Shown here piece after piece: positions 34,190 to 44,257 of a DNA stretch of 64,000 nt. This stretch comes from Oceanicaulis sp. GTDB lineage: Bacteria > Pseudomonadota > Alphaproteobacteria > Caulobacterales > Maricaulaceae. Within the stretch, counting starts at the first letter, position 1; each line of letters opens with the position of its first letter. The notes under the pieces are model-generated. The model saw only the letters and a list, made by a program, of their open reading frames with translations, did no database searches and was not told where the DNA came from. The translations under genes were made by a program, and so were the position numbers. The stretch lies in assembly GCA_040112665.1 (NCBI GenBank), contig CP157796.1, positions 1,676,813 through 1,740,812 on the forward strand, in the 5' to 3' direction.

Positions 34190-35641
34190 ATGAGCCGCAC
34201 GCTTTCCGAACTTCTGCCCGAAGGCCTGTCCGTCCCCGACGGCGCGGGCGGGCTGACCGTCACGGGCCTGAGCCTGGACAGCCGCACCGTGAAGCCCGGC
34301 GACCTGTTCGCCGCGCTGCCCGGCCTCAGGACCGACGGGCGGAAATTCATACCGATGGCCGAGGAGAAGGGCGCGGTCGCCGTGCTCGCGCCGAAAGGCA
34401 CGAAGGCCGGGGTTCCCGTGATAGAGGCCGACGACCCCGCCGCAGCGCTCGCCATGATCGCGGCCACGTTCCACCCCCGCCAGCCTGAAACCATCGCCGC
34501 GGTCACCGGCACCAACGGCAAGAGCTCGACCGTGGAGTTCCTGCGCCAGATCTGGACCCGCGCCGGGCTGGACGCCGCAGCTCTCGGCACGCTCGGGGTG
34601 ACCCGCGCCACCGGCCGGACCGAGTTCGGCTACACCACCCCGGACGCCATCGCGCTTCACAGATCCATCGACGCCCTGGCCGGTGAAGGGGTCACCCATC
34701 TCGCCATGGAAGCCTCCAGCCACGGGCTGAAGCAGCGGCGCATGGACGCGGTGCGCGTGACGGCGGCCGCCTTCACCAACCTCACCCAGGACCATCTCGA
34801 TTATCACCCTGATTTCGAGGACTATTTCGCCTCCAAGATGCGGCTCTTCCAGGAGCTGGCGATCGAAGGCGCGCCTGCCGTGATCAACATGGACTCAGAC
34901 TGGTCCGACCGGGTGCTTCAGGCCGCCGAGGCGATGGGCATGACGCCGGTCACCATCGGCTGGCGCGGCCGGGACCTCGCGGTGACCGAGATCGTGCCTG
35001 AACTGACGAGCCAGCTCGTCCGCTTCACCTGGAAGGGCGAGGCGCACGAGGTGCACCTGCCGCTGGTGGGCGAGTTCCAGACCGCCAACGCGCTCGGCGC
35101 AGCTGCGCTGGCGCTCGTCACCGGTGTGAGCGAGGCCGACGCCTTCGCCGCCCTGGCGGAGCTCAAGGGCGTGTCGGGCCGGCTGCAGCAGGTGGGTGAG
35201 ACCAAGGCCGGCGCGCCCGTCTTCATCGACTACGCCCACACGCCTGACGGCCTCGACAAGCTGCTGCGCGCGGTGCGTCCGCACACCCAGGGCCGCATCT
35301 TTCTGGTGTTCGGCGCTGGCGGCGACCGCGATCCGACCAAGCGCGAGAAGATGGGCGCGATCGCCGAGAAGCTCGCCGACAAGGTCTATGTCACTGACGA
35401 CAATCCCAGAAGCGAGGACCCGGCGAAGATCCGCAAGGCGGTGCTGAGCGGCTGCCCATCCGCGACCGAGATCGCCGACCGCGCCGAGGCGATCCGCACT
35501 GCGATCGACACGCTGGAAGACGGCGATGTTCTTCTGATCTCCGGCAAGGGCCATGAGACCGGCCAGATCTTCGCCGACCGCACCGTCCCGTTCGACGAGG
35601 TCGAGATCGTGCAGACCCATCTGAGGAAGACCGGCAAATGA
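34190..35641 (+). CDS. murE: UDP-MurNAc-tripeptide ligase MurE (meso-DAP type)
   Basis: The product has 483 residues. The ATP loop is GTNGKSS (107-113, Lys111), and DYAHTPDGLDKLLRA and the amino-acid selector DDNPRSEDP follow. DNPR indicates meso-diaminopimelate as the amino acid added to UDP-MurNAc-L-Ala-D-Glu. The family motif FTNLTQDHLDYH is intact. It is cytoplasmic. Its stop overlaps the murF start (ATGA). Confidence 0.97.
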   Translation: MSRTLSELLPEGLSVPDGAGGLTVTGLSLDSRTVKPGDLFAALPGLRTDGRKFIPMAEEKGAVAVLAPKGTKAGVPVIEADDPAAALAMIAATFHPRQPETIAAVTGTNGKSSTVEFLRQIWTRAGLDAAALGTLGVTRATGRTEFGYTTPDAIALHRSIDALAGEGVTHLAMEASSHGLKQRRMDAVRVTAAAFTNLTQDHLDYHPDFEDYFASKMRLFQELAIEGAPAVINMDSDWSDRVLQAAEAMGMTPVTIGWRGRDLAVTEIVPELTSQLVRFTWKGEAHEVHLPLVGEFQTANALGAAALALVTGVSEADAFAALAELKGVSGRLQQVGETKAGAPVFIDYAHTPDGLDKLLRAVRPHTQGRIFLVFGAGGDRDPTKREKMGAIAEKLADKVYVTDDNPRSEDPAKIRKAVLSGCPSATEIADRAEAIRTAIDTLEDGDVLLISGKGHETGQIFADRTVPFDEVEIVQTHLRKTGK

Positions 35642-37032
35642 CCGCCCCGCTCTGGACCGCGAAAGACGCCGCGACGGCGGTGAACGGACGGCTGACCGAG
35701 GGCGGCTGGAGCGCGAGGGGCGTGTCCATCGACACCCGCACGCTTCAGCCAGGCGATCTTTTCGTCGCCCTGTCGGACAAGCGCGACGGCCATGAGTTCG
35801 CCCAGGCCGCGCTCGACAAGGGCGCCTGCGCGGTGCTCGTCTCCAAATCCGACTGCGCGTCGGGTCCGCGTCTCGTCGTCGACGACGTTCTGAAAGCCCT
35901 GCGCGATCTCGGCGCGGCGGCGCGCACCCGGTCTGACGCCTGGCGGGTCGGGGTGACCGGCTCTGTCGGCAAGACCAGCGTGAAGGAAGCGCTCGCCGCG
36001 GTCTTCCGTGCGGCCGGCAAGGCGCACTGGAGCGAGAAGAGCTACAACAATCACTGGGGCGTGCCGCTGACGCTGTCGCGCATGCCCGCCGAGACCGAGC
36101 GCGCGGTCTTCGAAATGGGCATGAACAACGCCGGAGAGATCCGCGATCTGGTCACCATGACCCGGCCGCACATCGCGATGATCACCAAGATCGCGCCCGC
36201 CCATCTTGAAAACCTCGGCTCGATGGAAGCCATCGCCGACGCCAAGTCGGAAATTTTCGAGGGCCTGGTCGAGGACGGCGTGGCCGTGGTGCCTTCAGAC
36301 GACGAATTCGCCCCGCGCCTGTGCGAAGCCGTGCGCCGGTCCAAGGCCGGCTTTCTTCTCGAATTCGGCCGCTCGGAAGAAGCCGCCGTGCGCGTGCTGA
36401 GCTGGGAGGAGGGGCCTGACGGCGGGTCCGGCGAGATGGCCGTGCTCGGCCGCACCTTCCCCTTCCGCCTCAAGCTCACAGGATCGCACCAGCCGGTGAA
36501 CGCCGCAGGGATCGTCGCCGCAGCGCTGGCCGCCGGCGTCGAGCCCGAGCTCGCGCTGGAGGTGCTCGCGAGCCTCAAACCGGCTGCAGGCCGCGGCGCG
36601 TCGTTCGAGGCCGAGGTCGCCGGCAAGAGGATCTCGGTCATCGACGACAGCTACAACGCCAACCCCGCCTCCATGCGCGCCGCGTTCGGGGCGCTTAAGG
36701 CGCGCGCGCCGAAGAACGGCGGCCGCCGCATCGCGGTGATCGGGGAGATGCTGGAGCTCGGCCCGCGATCGGCCGAGATGCACGCCGATCTCGCCGATCC
36801 GCTGATCGAGGCGGGGGCGGAACTGGTCCTGACCGTCGGCAAGGGCGCAGCGCCGCTGGCCGACGCGCTGGGCGCGCGTGGCGAGGTCTGCGCCGATCCC
36901 GACGCGGCGCTGAAGCTGCTGACCGAGCGGAGCCGCGCGGGCGACGTCGTGTTAATCAAGGGCTCGAACGCCTCGGGCGTTCACAGAATCGCCGCATCCC
37001 TTCTGAACTCTGCGCCCTCGGGGCGAAGCTGA
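35638..37032 (+). CDS. murF: UDP-MurNAc-tripeptide-D-Ala-D-Ala ligase MurF
   Basis: The product has 464 residues. The ATP loop is GSVGKTS (108-114, Lys112). [15 protein letters not shown], the central domain's [10 protein letters not shown] and the C-terminal [14 protein letters not shown] with EMLELG are as in active MurF. It adds D-Ala-D-Ala to the UDP-MurNAc-tripeptide. Its intact motifs contrast with the altered murD-like gene two positions downstream. Confidence 0.97.
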   Translation: MTAPLWTAKDAATAVNGRLTEGGWSARGVSIDTRTLQPGDLFVALSDKRDGHEFAQAALDKGACAVLVSKSDCASGPRLVVDDVLKALRDLGAAARTRSDAWRVGVTGSVGKTSVKEALAAVFRAAGKAHWSEKSYNNHWGVPLTLSRMPAETERAVFEMGMNNAGEIRDLVTMTRPHIAMITKIAPAHLENLGSMEAIADAKSEIFEGLVEDGVAVVPSDDEFAPRLCEAVRRSKAGFLLEFGRSEEAAVRVLSWEEGPDGGSGEMAVLGRTFPFRLKLTGSHQPVNAAGIVAAALAAGVEPELALEVLASLKPAAGRGASFEAEVAGKRISVIDDSYNANPASMRAAFGALKARAPKNGGRRIAVIGEMLELGPRSAEMHADLADPLIEAGAELVLTVGKGAAPLADALGARGEVCADPDAALKLLTERSRAGDVVLIKGSNASGVHRIAASLLNSAPSGRS

Positions 37033-37045
37033 GCGTACATATTCA

Positions 37046-38146
37046 ATGCTTTATCTCCTGCTTTCCCCCTTCGCTGACCAGTTCCAGCTGTTCAACGTTC
37101 TGAATTACCTGACCTTCAGGACCGGCGCGTCGCTCATGACCGCCTTCGTGATCGCGCTGATCATCGGCAAACCCTTCATCGACTGGCTGAGAAAGCAGGG
37201 CTCCCAGCCCATCCGCGACGACGGTCCTGAAGGCCATGTGCTGACCAAGGCCGGCACCCCGACCATGGGCGGGTTCATCATCCTTCTGTCGATCCTGGCG
37301 GGCACCCTGATCTGGGGCGACCTGTCCAACCCCTATCTCTGGGTCGTCCTGTTCGTGACCGCGGGCTTCGGCGGCATCGGGTTCATCGACGACTGGCGCA
37401 AGGTCACCGAGAAGTCCCACAAGGGCCTGTCGGGCAAGGGAAAGCTGATCCTTCAGTTTTCGCTGGCCTTCATCGCGGTGCTCTGGATGGTCCAGCTTCT
37501 GGACGGCGCGCCGGGCACGCCGGACAATTTCTCCACCTCGGTGGCGGTCCCCTTCTTCAAGGATCTGCTGATCCCGCTGAGCTTCGCCTTTTATCTGTTC
37601 GGCATGTGCGTGATCGTCGGCGCGTCGAACGCGGTGAACCTCACCGACGGTCTCGATGGCCTGGCCATCGTGCCGGTGATGATCGCAGCGGGCAGCTTCG
37701 GCTTCATCGCCTATTTCGTCGGCTCGGCGGTCTACGCCGATTACCTGTTCCTGAACTTCACCCCCGGCACGGGCGAACTCGCCGTGATCTGCGGGGCGAT
37801 GATCGGGGCGGGGCTCGGCTTTCTGTGGTTCAACGCGCCGCCGGCCATGGTCTTCATGGGCGACACCGGCTCGCTGTCTCTGGGCGGGGCGATCGGGGCG
37901 ATCGCGGTGGCGGTCAAGCACGAGATCGTGCTGGTCATCATCGGCGGCCTGTTCGTGCTCGAGGCCGTCTCGGTCTTCGTGCAGGTGTTCAGCTACAAGG
38001 TCTTCGGCAAGCGCGTCTTCAAGATGGCGCCGATCCACCACCATTTCGAAAAGCAGGGCTGGGCCGAACCCACCATCGTGATCCGCTTCTGGATCATCGC
38101 CTTCGTGCTCGCCCTCATCGGACTGTCGACCCTGAAACTGCGCTAG
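37046..38146 (+). CDS. mraY: Phospho-MurNAc-pentapeptide transferase MraY
   Basis: The product has 366 residues with about ten membrane helices. Signatures: [28 protein letters not shown] with the catalytic Asp pair, [26 protein letters not shown] and the [13 protein letters not shown] His motif. It makes lipid I from UDP-MurNAc-pentapeptide and undecaprenyl phosphate. The ribosome site is weak, but the N-terminus [11 protein letters not shown] is standard. Confidence 0.98.
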   Translation: MLYLLLSPFADQFQLFNVLNYLTFRTGASLMTAFVIALIIGKPFIDWLRKQGSQPIRDDGPEGHVLTKAGTPTMGGFIILLSILAGTLIWGDLSNPYLWVVLFVTAGFGGIGFIDDWRKVTEKSHKGLSGKGKLILQFSLAFIAVLWMVQLLDGAPGTPDNFSTSVAVPFFKDLLIPLSFAFYLFGMCVIVGASNAVNLTDGLDGLAIVPVMIAAGSFGFIAYFVGSAVYADYLFLNFTPGTGELAVICGAMIGAGLGFLWFNAPPAMVFMGDTGSLSLGGAIGAIAVAVKHEIVLVIIGGLFVLEAVSVFVQVFSYKVFGKRVFKMAPIHHHFEKQGWAEPTIVIRFWIIAFVLALIGLSTLKLR

Positions 38147-38159
38147 GAGGTGCCCCGCC

Positions 38160-39437
38160 ATGGTTCCGGTCCGATCGCTCGCGGGCCGACGCGTCGCGAT
38201 CCTCGGCCTGACCGGACCCGGTCTCGCCGCGGCGCGCGCGCTGCGGGCGGGCGGGGCGGAGCTGATCTGCTGGGACGATGACGAGACCCGCCGCGCCGCC
38301 GCCGTGCGCGCGGGCTACCGGGTCGAGGACCTGACCACGCGCGACTGGAGCGGGCTGGCCCGGCTGGTGATCGACGACGCCGGCCTTCTCGACGCCGACC
38401 CCCGACCCCGCCTGCTCGATCTGGCCGAGGCGGTCGGCGCCGAGATCACCCCCGCCCTGACCCTGCTCGCTGAAGCGGCGACCGCCCCGCACGAGGCGGG
38501 CCTCGCCGTCGTCACGGGGCGCAACGCCGAGGCCGCCGCCGCGCTCGCCGCGCATCTTCTGGCCAATGCGGCCACGCCTGCACGAAGCCTTTGCGATCCG
38601 CGTCCCGGCCGGGCGATCCGGATCGCAGCGCTCGCCTCCGGCGAAGCCGCGCGCCTGCCCGAGAGCGTCACGCCCGAGGCCGTCGTGCTCCTCAGCCAAG
38701 CCGACACGCGGTCCGAACTGCTCGATCTCGCGGCGCGAAGCGGCGTGCTGATTTCCGCCGCCGATCTCAGGAAAGGCGCGCGGCTGGCAGCGGGGCGTCT
38801 GCGGGGGACAGCTGCGCTGATCTCCGGCCGCATGGTGGTGGGCGGCGGCGTTCATGCGGTCTCAGGCCGTCTGATCGACGCGCTCGACGGCGTCGCGCGG
38901 CCCGCCGGGGCGCTTCCCGCCTGGGCGCCGTTCGAAGCCGTCGCCGCCGGCTGGGCGCTCGCCCGGCGTCTGGGCGCGAGTTTCGCGGATTGCCGCACGG
39001 CGCTGAACGACTGGACCGGCGCGCCGGGCCATGGCTGCGAGATCGCCAGGCTCGGCCGTTCGCCCATCGTGGACTGGAGTGCGGCTGTGAGCCCAGCGCT
39101 CGCCGTCGACGCGGTCACCGAAGCGCCCTGCGTCTGGATTGCCGGCCCGGCCCTCGACAAAAGCGCGGCGGATCTCCTGGACGCGGCGCGCACGCCGCCG
39201 CGCGCCATCGTGCTGATCGGCGACAAGGGCCGGGCCGAAGCGCGTCTGCAGGCCTACGCCCCCGTCACGATCGCCCGCACGCTGGACGAGGCGCTGGGCC
39301 GGGCGCTGCACGCGGCGGCGCGGCATGGTTCACCGGTCGTTTACGCTCCGGGAAGTGTTTCCGGGCAAACAGGAAGTGCGCTGCCCGACGCGCTCGGACG
39401 TCTGACGGCGCGCGCGCTTTCTGGAGACGCCGCATGA
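38160..39437 (+). CDS. murD: MurD-like protein at the murD locus, catalytic motifs lost
   Basis: The product has 425 residues and AGGAGG precedes its ATG. Length, position between mraY and ftsW, and an N-terminal Rossmann-like start (VAILGLTGPGLAAARAL, 12-28) match MurD (UDP-MurNAc-L-Ala:D-Glu ligase). The motifs needed for catalysis do not. The P-loop GTNGKST reads GRNAEAA at 120-126, with Glu124 at the Lys position. The usual EDHLDRH segment is not found. The NDSKATN loop reads VDWSAAV (304-310). The final SPACASFDQ region reads APGSVSGQT. The frame is fully open with normal high third-position GC, so it looks maintained rather than a fresh pseudogene. It may be a non-catalytic Mur-ligase relative; a functional MurD would then have to be elsewhere. 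The symbol marks the locus only. Confidence 0.75.
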   Translation: MVPVRSLAGRRVAILGLTGPGLAAARALRAGGAELICWDDDETRRAAAVRAGYRVEDLTTRDWSGLARLVIDDAGLLDADPRPRLLDLAEAVGAEITPALTLLAEAATAPHEAGLAVVTGRNAEAAAALAAHLLANAATPARSLCDPRPGRAIRIAALASGEAARLPESVTPEAVVLLSQADTRSELLDLAARSGVLISAADLRKGARLAAGRLRGTAALISGRMVVGGGVHAVSGRLIDALDGVARPAGALPAWAPFEAVAAGWALARRLGASFADCRTALNDWTGAPGHGCEIARLGRSPIVDWSAAVSPALAVDAVTEAPCVWIAGPALDKSAADLLDAARTPPRAIVLIGDKGRAEARLQAYAPVTIARTLDEALGRALHAAARHGSPVVYAPGSVSGQTGSALPDALGRLTARALSGDAA

Positions 39438-40558
39438 GCGTGAAGCACCGCCGCACCGGCCTGTGGAGCGGGCTGGACCAGCCGATCCTGACCATCGTCA
39501 TCCTGCTGATGGCGGTCGGCGTGGTGATGTCGTTCGCCACCAGCCCGGCGGTCAGCAGCGGCGAGGACCCCTGGTACTATCTCAAGCGCCAGACCGGCTT
39601 CACCATCGTCTCGCTCGGCGTGGTGATGGTCACCGCGGCGCTGTCGAGCACCGGGATCAGGCGCATGTCCGGTCTCGCCTTGCTCACCGCCTTCGCCATG
39701 CTGATCACGGTGGCGATCATCGGCCATGACGTGAACGGCGCGACCCGCTGGATCCGCTTCGCGGGCATGTCCTTCCAGCCCAGCGAGCTGTTCAAGCCCG
39801 CCTTCGTGGTCGTCGCCGCCTGGCTCTTCGCCGAGGAGGACCGGGGCGCGCCGCTGCCCGGCCGCGCCGTCGCCACCGGGCTCTATCTCGCCGGCGCGGC
39901 GCTTTTGATGATGCAGCCCGATTTCGGCCAGACGGTGCTGATCTCGCTGGTGTTCGGCGCGATGCTCTGGGCGGGCGGGCTCAGCTGGACGCACAGCGCG
40001 GGGCTGGGCGGTCTCGCCTGCGCCGGCGCGGCGGGCGCCTACGCCGCCCTGCCGCACGTGCGCGACAGGATCGCGGATTTCCTCACGCCGTCGAACCCGC
40101 TGGCGCGCAGCCAGACAGACATCGCCATGGACGCCATCTCGCGCGGCGGGCTGTGGGGCGCGGGGCCGGGGCAGGGCGAGGTCAAGCACGTGCTGCCCGA
40201 AGCGCATAACGATTTTGTGTTCTCCGTCGCCGCCGAGGAATTCGGCCTCGTCGCCTCGCTCGCCATCATCGGGCTCTATGCGCTGCTGTTCGCGCGCGCC
40301 TGGATGCTGGCCATGCGCCTGTCAGACCCGTTCCACCAGCTCGCAACGGCGGGGCTGGCGCTGCTGTTCGGGCTGCAGGCGCTGGTCAATATCGCGGTCA
40401 ATCTCGACATCGCGCCACCGACGGGCATGACGCTGCCCTTCATCTCTGCGGGCGGATCGTCCATGGTCGCGCTCGCGTTTTCGGCCGGACTGCTGCTCGC
40501 CCTGACCCGCAGACGGCCCGGCGCCTATATGCCCAAGGCCCGCCCTGCAGCCGCCTGA
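39434..40558 (+). CDS. ftsW: Septal peptidoglycan polymerase FtsW
   Basis: The product has 374 residues with ten predicted membrane helices. SEDS-family marks: GATRWIRFAGMSFQPSELFK, DFGQTVLI, the long loop with PSNPLARSQTD, GGLWGAGPGQGEVKHVLPEAHNDFVF and LPFISAGGSSMVA. It polymerises lipid II at the septum with FtsI. The ATG overlaps the stop of the murD-like gene (ATGA), so translation of ftsW may depend on that gene being read. Confidence 0.97.
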   Translation: MSVKHRRTGLWSGLDQPILTIVILLMAVGVVMSFATSPAVSSGEDPWYYLKRQTGFTIVSLGVVMVTAALSSTGIRRMSGLALLTAFAMLITVAIIGHDVNGATRWIRFAGMSFQPSELFKPAFVVVAAWLFAEEDRGAPLPGRAVATGLYLAGAALLMMQPDFGQTVLISLVFGAMLWAGGLSWTHSAGLGGLACAGAAGAYAALPHVRDRIADFLTPSNPLARSQTDIAMDAISRGGLWGAGPGQGEVKHVLPEAHNDFVFSVAAEEFGLVASLAIIGLYALLFARAWMLAMRLSDPFHQLATAGLALLFGLQALVNIAVNLDIAPPTGMTLPFISAGGSSMVALAFSAGLLLALTRRRPGAYMPKARPAAA

Positions 40559-40568
40559 GAGAGTTTTC

Positions 40569-41657
40569 ATGACCGGACGCTGCCTGATCGCCGCCGGCGG
40601 GACCGGCGGGCACATGTTCCCCGCGCGCGCCGCCGCCGACGCCCTCATCGCCCGGGGCTGGGCGGTCCAGCTCGTCACGGACGCGCGCGGCGCGAAGCAC
40701 GCCGAGGGCTTTCCCGGCGAACCGGTGAAGACCATCGAGGCGGGCAGCCCGTTCGCGAAGAACCCGATCAAGATGGCCGGCGCGCTGTCCAAGCTCGCTC
40801 GCGGCTACGGCCAGGCGCGCGCGATCTTTTCCGAATTCAAGCCCGACGTCGTCGCCGGTTTCGGCGGCTACCCGGCCTTTCCTGCGCTCGCCGCGGCGCG
40901 GTTTTCCGGCACGCCCTTCGTCATCCATGAGCAGAACGCGGTGCTGGGCCGGGTGAACAGGCTGTTCTGCCGGGGCGCGGAAGCGGTCGCCTCGGGTTTT
41001 GACCGCCTCGACAGGGCGAGCTCGAAAGCGCTGCATGTCGTCACCGGCAATCCGGTCCGCGCCGCGATCCTCGAAGCGACGGAAAAAGAATACCGCGCGC
41101 CGCGGCCCGGAGAGCCGATCCGGATCCTCATCCTCGGCGGCAGCCTGGGCGCGCGCATCCTGTCGGACGTCGTGCCCCGGGCGCTCGCCGCCATGCCCGA
41201 GGAGCTCCGCAAGCGGCTGAAAGTCACCCACCAGGTCCGCGAAGAACAGCTCGACGAAGCGCGCAAGACCTATGACCGCGCGGGCATCGAGGCCGAGCTG
41301 TCGAGCTTCTTCACCGACATGGGCGGGCTTTACGCCGACGCGCATCTGATCATCAGCCGGGCCGGCGCGAGCTCGGTCAGCGAGATCGCTGCGGCGGGCC
41401 GGCCGGCCATCTTCGTGCCGCTCGCCATCGCCATGGACGACCACCAGACCGCCAACGCTCATTCGCTGGTCCGGGAGGGCGCGGCTGAAAGCGTTCCGGA
41501 ACGCGAACTCACTCCCGGGCGTCTGTGTGAGCATCTTGCAAGGCTTCTCGCCGACGGCGAAGCTTTGTCCAAGCGCGCCGAAGCGGCGCGCAAGCTCGGC
41601 CGCCGCAACGCCGCCGAGCGTCTCGCCGATCTGATCGCCACCGCAGCGGAGACCTGA
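40569..41657 (+). CDS. murG: UDP-GlcNAc transferase MurG
   Basis: The product has 362 residues. Signatures: [57 protein letters not shown] and the donor-binding [23 protein letters not shown]. It adds GlcNAc to lipid I on the inner face of the cytoplasmic membrane to give lipid II. The start is 10 bp after ftsW. Confidence 0.98.
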   Translation: MTGRCLIAAGGTGGHMFPARAAADALIARGWAVQLVTDARGAKHAEGFPGEPVKTIEAGSPFAKNPIKMAGALSKLARGYGQARAIFSEFKPDVVAGFGGYPAFPALAAARFSGTPFVIHEQNAVLGRVNRLFCRGAEAVASGFDRLDRASSKALHVVTGNPVRAAILEATEKEYRAPRPGEPIRILILGGSLGARILSDVVPRALAAMPEELRKRLKVTHQVREEQLDEARKTYDRAGIEAELSSFFTDMGGLYADAHLIISRAGASSVSEIAAAGRPAIFVPLAIAMDDHQTANAHSLVREGAAESVPERELTPGRLCEHLARLLADGEALSKRAEAARKLGRRNAAERLADLIATAAET

Positions 41658-41662
41658 CCTAC

Positions 41663-43072
41663 ATGCCGCCCATCGACCTCGCCGCCTCTGTCGCTCCTGT
41701 TCACTTCGTCGGCATTGGCGGCATCGGGATGAGCGGCATCGCCGAAGTCATGCTCAATCTCGGCTATGCGGTCACGGGTTCGGACATCAAGGACAGCCCC
41801 AACGTCCAGCGCCTGCGCGACAAGGGCGCGACCATCCATATCGGCCACAGGCCGGAGAACGTGCACGGGGTCGGGGCGCTCGTGGTCTCGAGCGCGGTCA
41901 AGCGCGACAATCCCGAACTCGCCGAAGCCAGAAAGCAGCGTACGCCCGTGGTGCGCCGCGCCGAGATGCTCGCCGAGCTGATGCGGCTGAAGCATGCGGT
42001 CGCCGTCGCCGGAACGCACGGAAAGACCACCACGACCAGCCTCGTCGCCGCGCTGATGGACGCGGCCGGTTTCGACCCCACCGTGATCAACGGCGGGATC
42101 ATCTCCGCCTACGGCTCGAACGCGAAAATGGGCGAGGGCGACTGGATGGTCGTCGAGGCCGACGAGAGCGACGGCAGCTTTCTGAAGCTGCGCGGCTCGG
42201 TCGGCATCGTCACCAACATCGACCCCGAGCACATGGAGCATTACGGCAGCTTCGACGCTCTGAAGGACGCCTTCGACCAGTTCGTCCACAATCTGCCCTT
42301 CTACGGCTTCGCGGTGCTGTGCATCGACCATCCTGAAGTGCAGGCGCTCGCCGCTCGGATCGAGGACCGGCGGATCATCACCTACGGGGTGAGCCCGCAG
42401 GCCGACGTGCGCATCGCGCGGCTGACCATGGACCCGGCCGGGGCGGGCTTTGATCTGATGTTCCAGAACCGCGGCCGCGAGCCGGAGGTCTGGACCGCGC
42501 TGGGCCTGCCGATGATGGGCGAGCACAACGTGCTGAACGCCGCGGGCGCCATCGCCGTTGTCGAGGCGCTGGGCGGCCGTGAGGACGAGATCCGGAAGGG
42601 CCTCGCCGGCTTCTCAGGCGTCAAGCGCCGCTTCACGGTCACCGGCGTGGCGAACGGGGTCACGGTCGTCGACGATTACGGCCACCACCCGGTGGAGATC
42701 GCCGCGGTGTTGAAAGCCGCCCGCCAGCGCGCCGGGAACGGCCGCGTGGTCGCGGTCATGCAGCCCCACCGTTTCTCGCGGCTCAACGCCCTGTTTGAAG
42801 ACTTCTGCACCTGCTTCAACGACGCCGACAGCGTGCTGGTCACGCCCGTCTACTCCGCTGGCGAAGATCCGATCGAAGGCGCGGACCGGCAGGGCCTGGT
42901 GGACGGGCTCTCCCGCCACGGCCACCGCGACGCCGCGCCCACCGATCGCGACAGCCTGACCGAGGACATCGCCCCGCGCGTGAAACCCGGCGACCTCGTG
43001 GTGTGCCTGGGCGCAGGCGACATCACCGCCTGGGCCGCCGAACTGCCCGAGCGGCTGGAGGAAAAGATTTGA
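41663..43072 (+). CDS. murC: UDP-MurNAc:L-alanine ligase MurC
   Basis: The product has 469 residues. It has [18 protein letters not shown] at the N-terminus, the ATP loop [41 protein letters not shown] and [10 protein letters not shown]. All are typical of active MurC, which adds L-Ala to UDP-MurNAc. It starts 5 bp after murG and is followed by a repeat element that separates it from murB. Confidence 0.98.
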   Translation: MPPIDLAASVAPVHFVGIGGIGMSGIAEVMLNLGYAVTGSDIKDSPNVQRLRDKGATIHIGHRPENVHGVGALVVSSAVKRDNPELAEARKQRTPVVRRAEMLAELMRLKHAVAVAGTHGKTTTTSLVAALMDAAGFDPTVINGGIISAYGSNAKMGEGDWMVVEADESDGSFLKLRGSVGIVTNIDPEHMEHYGSFDALKDAFDQFVHNLPFYGFAVLCIDHPEVQALAARIEDRRIITYGVSPQADVRIARLTMDPAGAGFDLMFQNRGREPEVWTALGLPMMGEHNVLNAAGAIAVVEALGGREDEIRKGLAGFSGVKRRFTVTGVANGVTVVDDYGHHPVEIAAVLKAARQRAGNGRVVAVMQPHRFSRLNALFEDFCTCFNDADSVLVTPVYSAGEDPIEGADRQGLVDGLSRHGHRDAAPTDRDSLTEDIAPRVKPGDLVVCLGAGDITAWAAELPERLEEKI

Positions 43073-43087
43073 GGTCGCCCGGCTTTC

Positions 43088-43231
43088 TTCCCTCCCCCTT
43101 GCGGGGAGGGTGGGCCGAGGCGAAGCCTCGGGTCGGGTGGGGGCGCCGCGCGGGACTTTCAGACGACGGAGCACGCGGCTCCACCCCACCCGTCCGCTTC
43201 GCGGACACCCTCCCCGTCAAGGGGAGGGAAG
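43088..43231. repeat. Palindromic intergenic repeat, copy in the dcw cluster
   Basis: The element starts with CCCTCCCCCTTGCGGGGAGGG (hairpin), contains CCGAGGCGAAGCCTCGG and GTCCGCTTCGCGGAC stems, and ends CCCTCCCCGTCAAGGGGAGGG. It fills most of the 255-bp murC-murB gap. The same end motifs occur at 50.3-51 and 56.5 kb, so it belongs to a dispersed family resembling MITE/REP units. Confidence 0.85.
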
Positions 43232-43327
43232 GGGCGGCTCGGCCTTTCCTCTCCGCGCCCCGCTCTGAACAAAACCGCTGCTCACGCTTTGCTGGGCCGA
43301 CCAATTTGAAGCAAGAGATTTGACCCC

Positions 43328-44257
43328 ATGAGCTTTCCTTCCATACTCGACCGCCTGCCCGAGGTGCGCGGCAAATATGTCGAGAACGCCCCGCTGTCGG
43401 ACTTTTCCTGGCTGCGCGTGGGCGGTCCGGCGCAGGTGCTCTACATGCCCGCCGACGAGGCCGATCTGGCCCGTTTCCTGGCCGAGACCCCGCGCGATAT
43501 CGACGTGAGGGTGGTCGGCGCGGTGTCCAACACGCTGGTGCGCGACGGCGGCTTGCCGGGCGTGACGATCAAGCTCACCCCGGCTTTCGGTCAGGTCGAG
43601 GCCGAGGACGGCGCGAAGATCCGCGCCGGGGCGGCGGCGCTGGACAAGATGGTCGCGAAGAAAGCGGCCAAGGCCGGCGTGGGCGGTCTGGAGTTTTATG
43701 TCGGCGTGCCCGGCACGATCGGCGGGGCGCTGGTGATGAACGCGGGCTGCTACGGGACCGAGACCAAGGACCGGCTGATCGAGGCGGTGGCGCTGGACCG
43801 TCAGGGCCGCCGTCAGGTCGTGCCCGCCGAGCGCTTCGGCTACGCCTACCGCCATTCCGACATTCCCGCAGACTGGATCTTCACCGAGGCCCTGTTTCAG
43901 GGCGAGGCGGACGATCCCGAGGCGGTGACCAGGCGCATGGACGAGATCACCGAGCGGCGCGAAAGCTCCCAGCCGATCCGGGAGAAGACGTCCGGCTCGA
44001 CCTTCAAGAACCCCGATCCTGAAGAGAGCGGCGGCAAGTCCGCCTGGCAGCTCGTCGATGCGGCGGGCTGGCGCGGCAAACCGATCGGCGGGGCGCGCTT
44101 TTCAGAGCAGCACTGCAATTTCCTGATCAATGACGGCACAGCGACCGCCGCCGATCTGGAGACCTTGGGCGAGACGGTCCGCGCCGAGGTGAAGGAGAAG
44201 TTCGGCGTCGAGCTCCACTGGGAGGTCCGCCGCGTGGGAGAGCCTGCGAATGGCTAA
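43328..44257 (+). CDS. murB: UDP-N-acetylenolpyruvylglucosamine reductase MurB
   Basis: The product has 309 residues. FAD-binding motifs [47 protein letters not shown], the catalytic Ser region [12 protein letters not shown] and [14 protein letters not shown] are all present. It uses NADPH to make UDP-MurNAc. The type I/II intermediate form resembles other alphaproteobacterial MurB. Its end overlaps the ddl start by 8 bp. Confidence 0.97.
   Translation: MSFPSILDRLPEVRGKYVENAPLSDFSWLRVGGPAQVLYMPADEADLARFLAETPRDIDVRVVGAVSNTLVRDGGLPGVTIKLTPAFGQVEAEDGAKIRAGAAALDKMVAKKAAKAGVGGLEFYVGVPGTIGGALVMNAGCYGTETKDRLIEAVALDRQGRRQVVPAERFGYAYRHSDIPADWIFTEALFQGEADDPEAVTRRMDEITERRESSQPIREKTSGSTFKNPDPEESGGKSAWQLVDAAGWRGKPIGGARFSEQHCNFLINDGTATAADLETLGETVRAEVKEKFGVELHWEVRRVGEPANG

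Noticed and set aside
38591-39433. Alternative frame through the murD-like gene that runs into ftsW
   Set aside because: It is Arg/Ala-rich nonsense; the ftsW coding part only starts at 39434, and the murD-like frame has its own AGGAGG and the correct ATGA junction.
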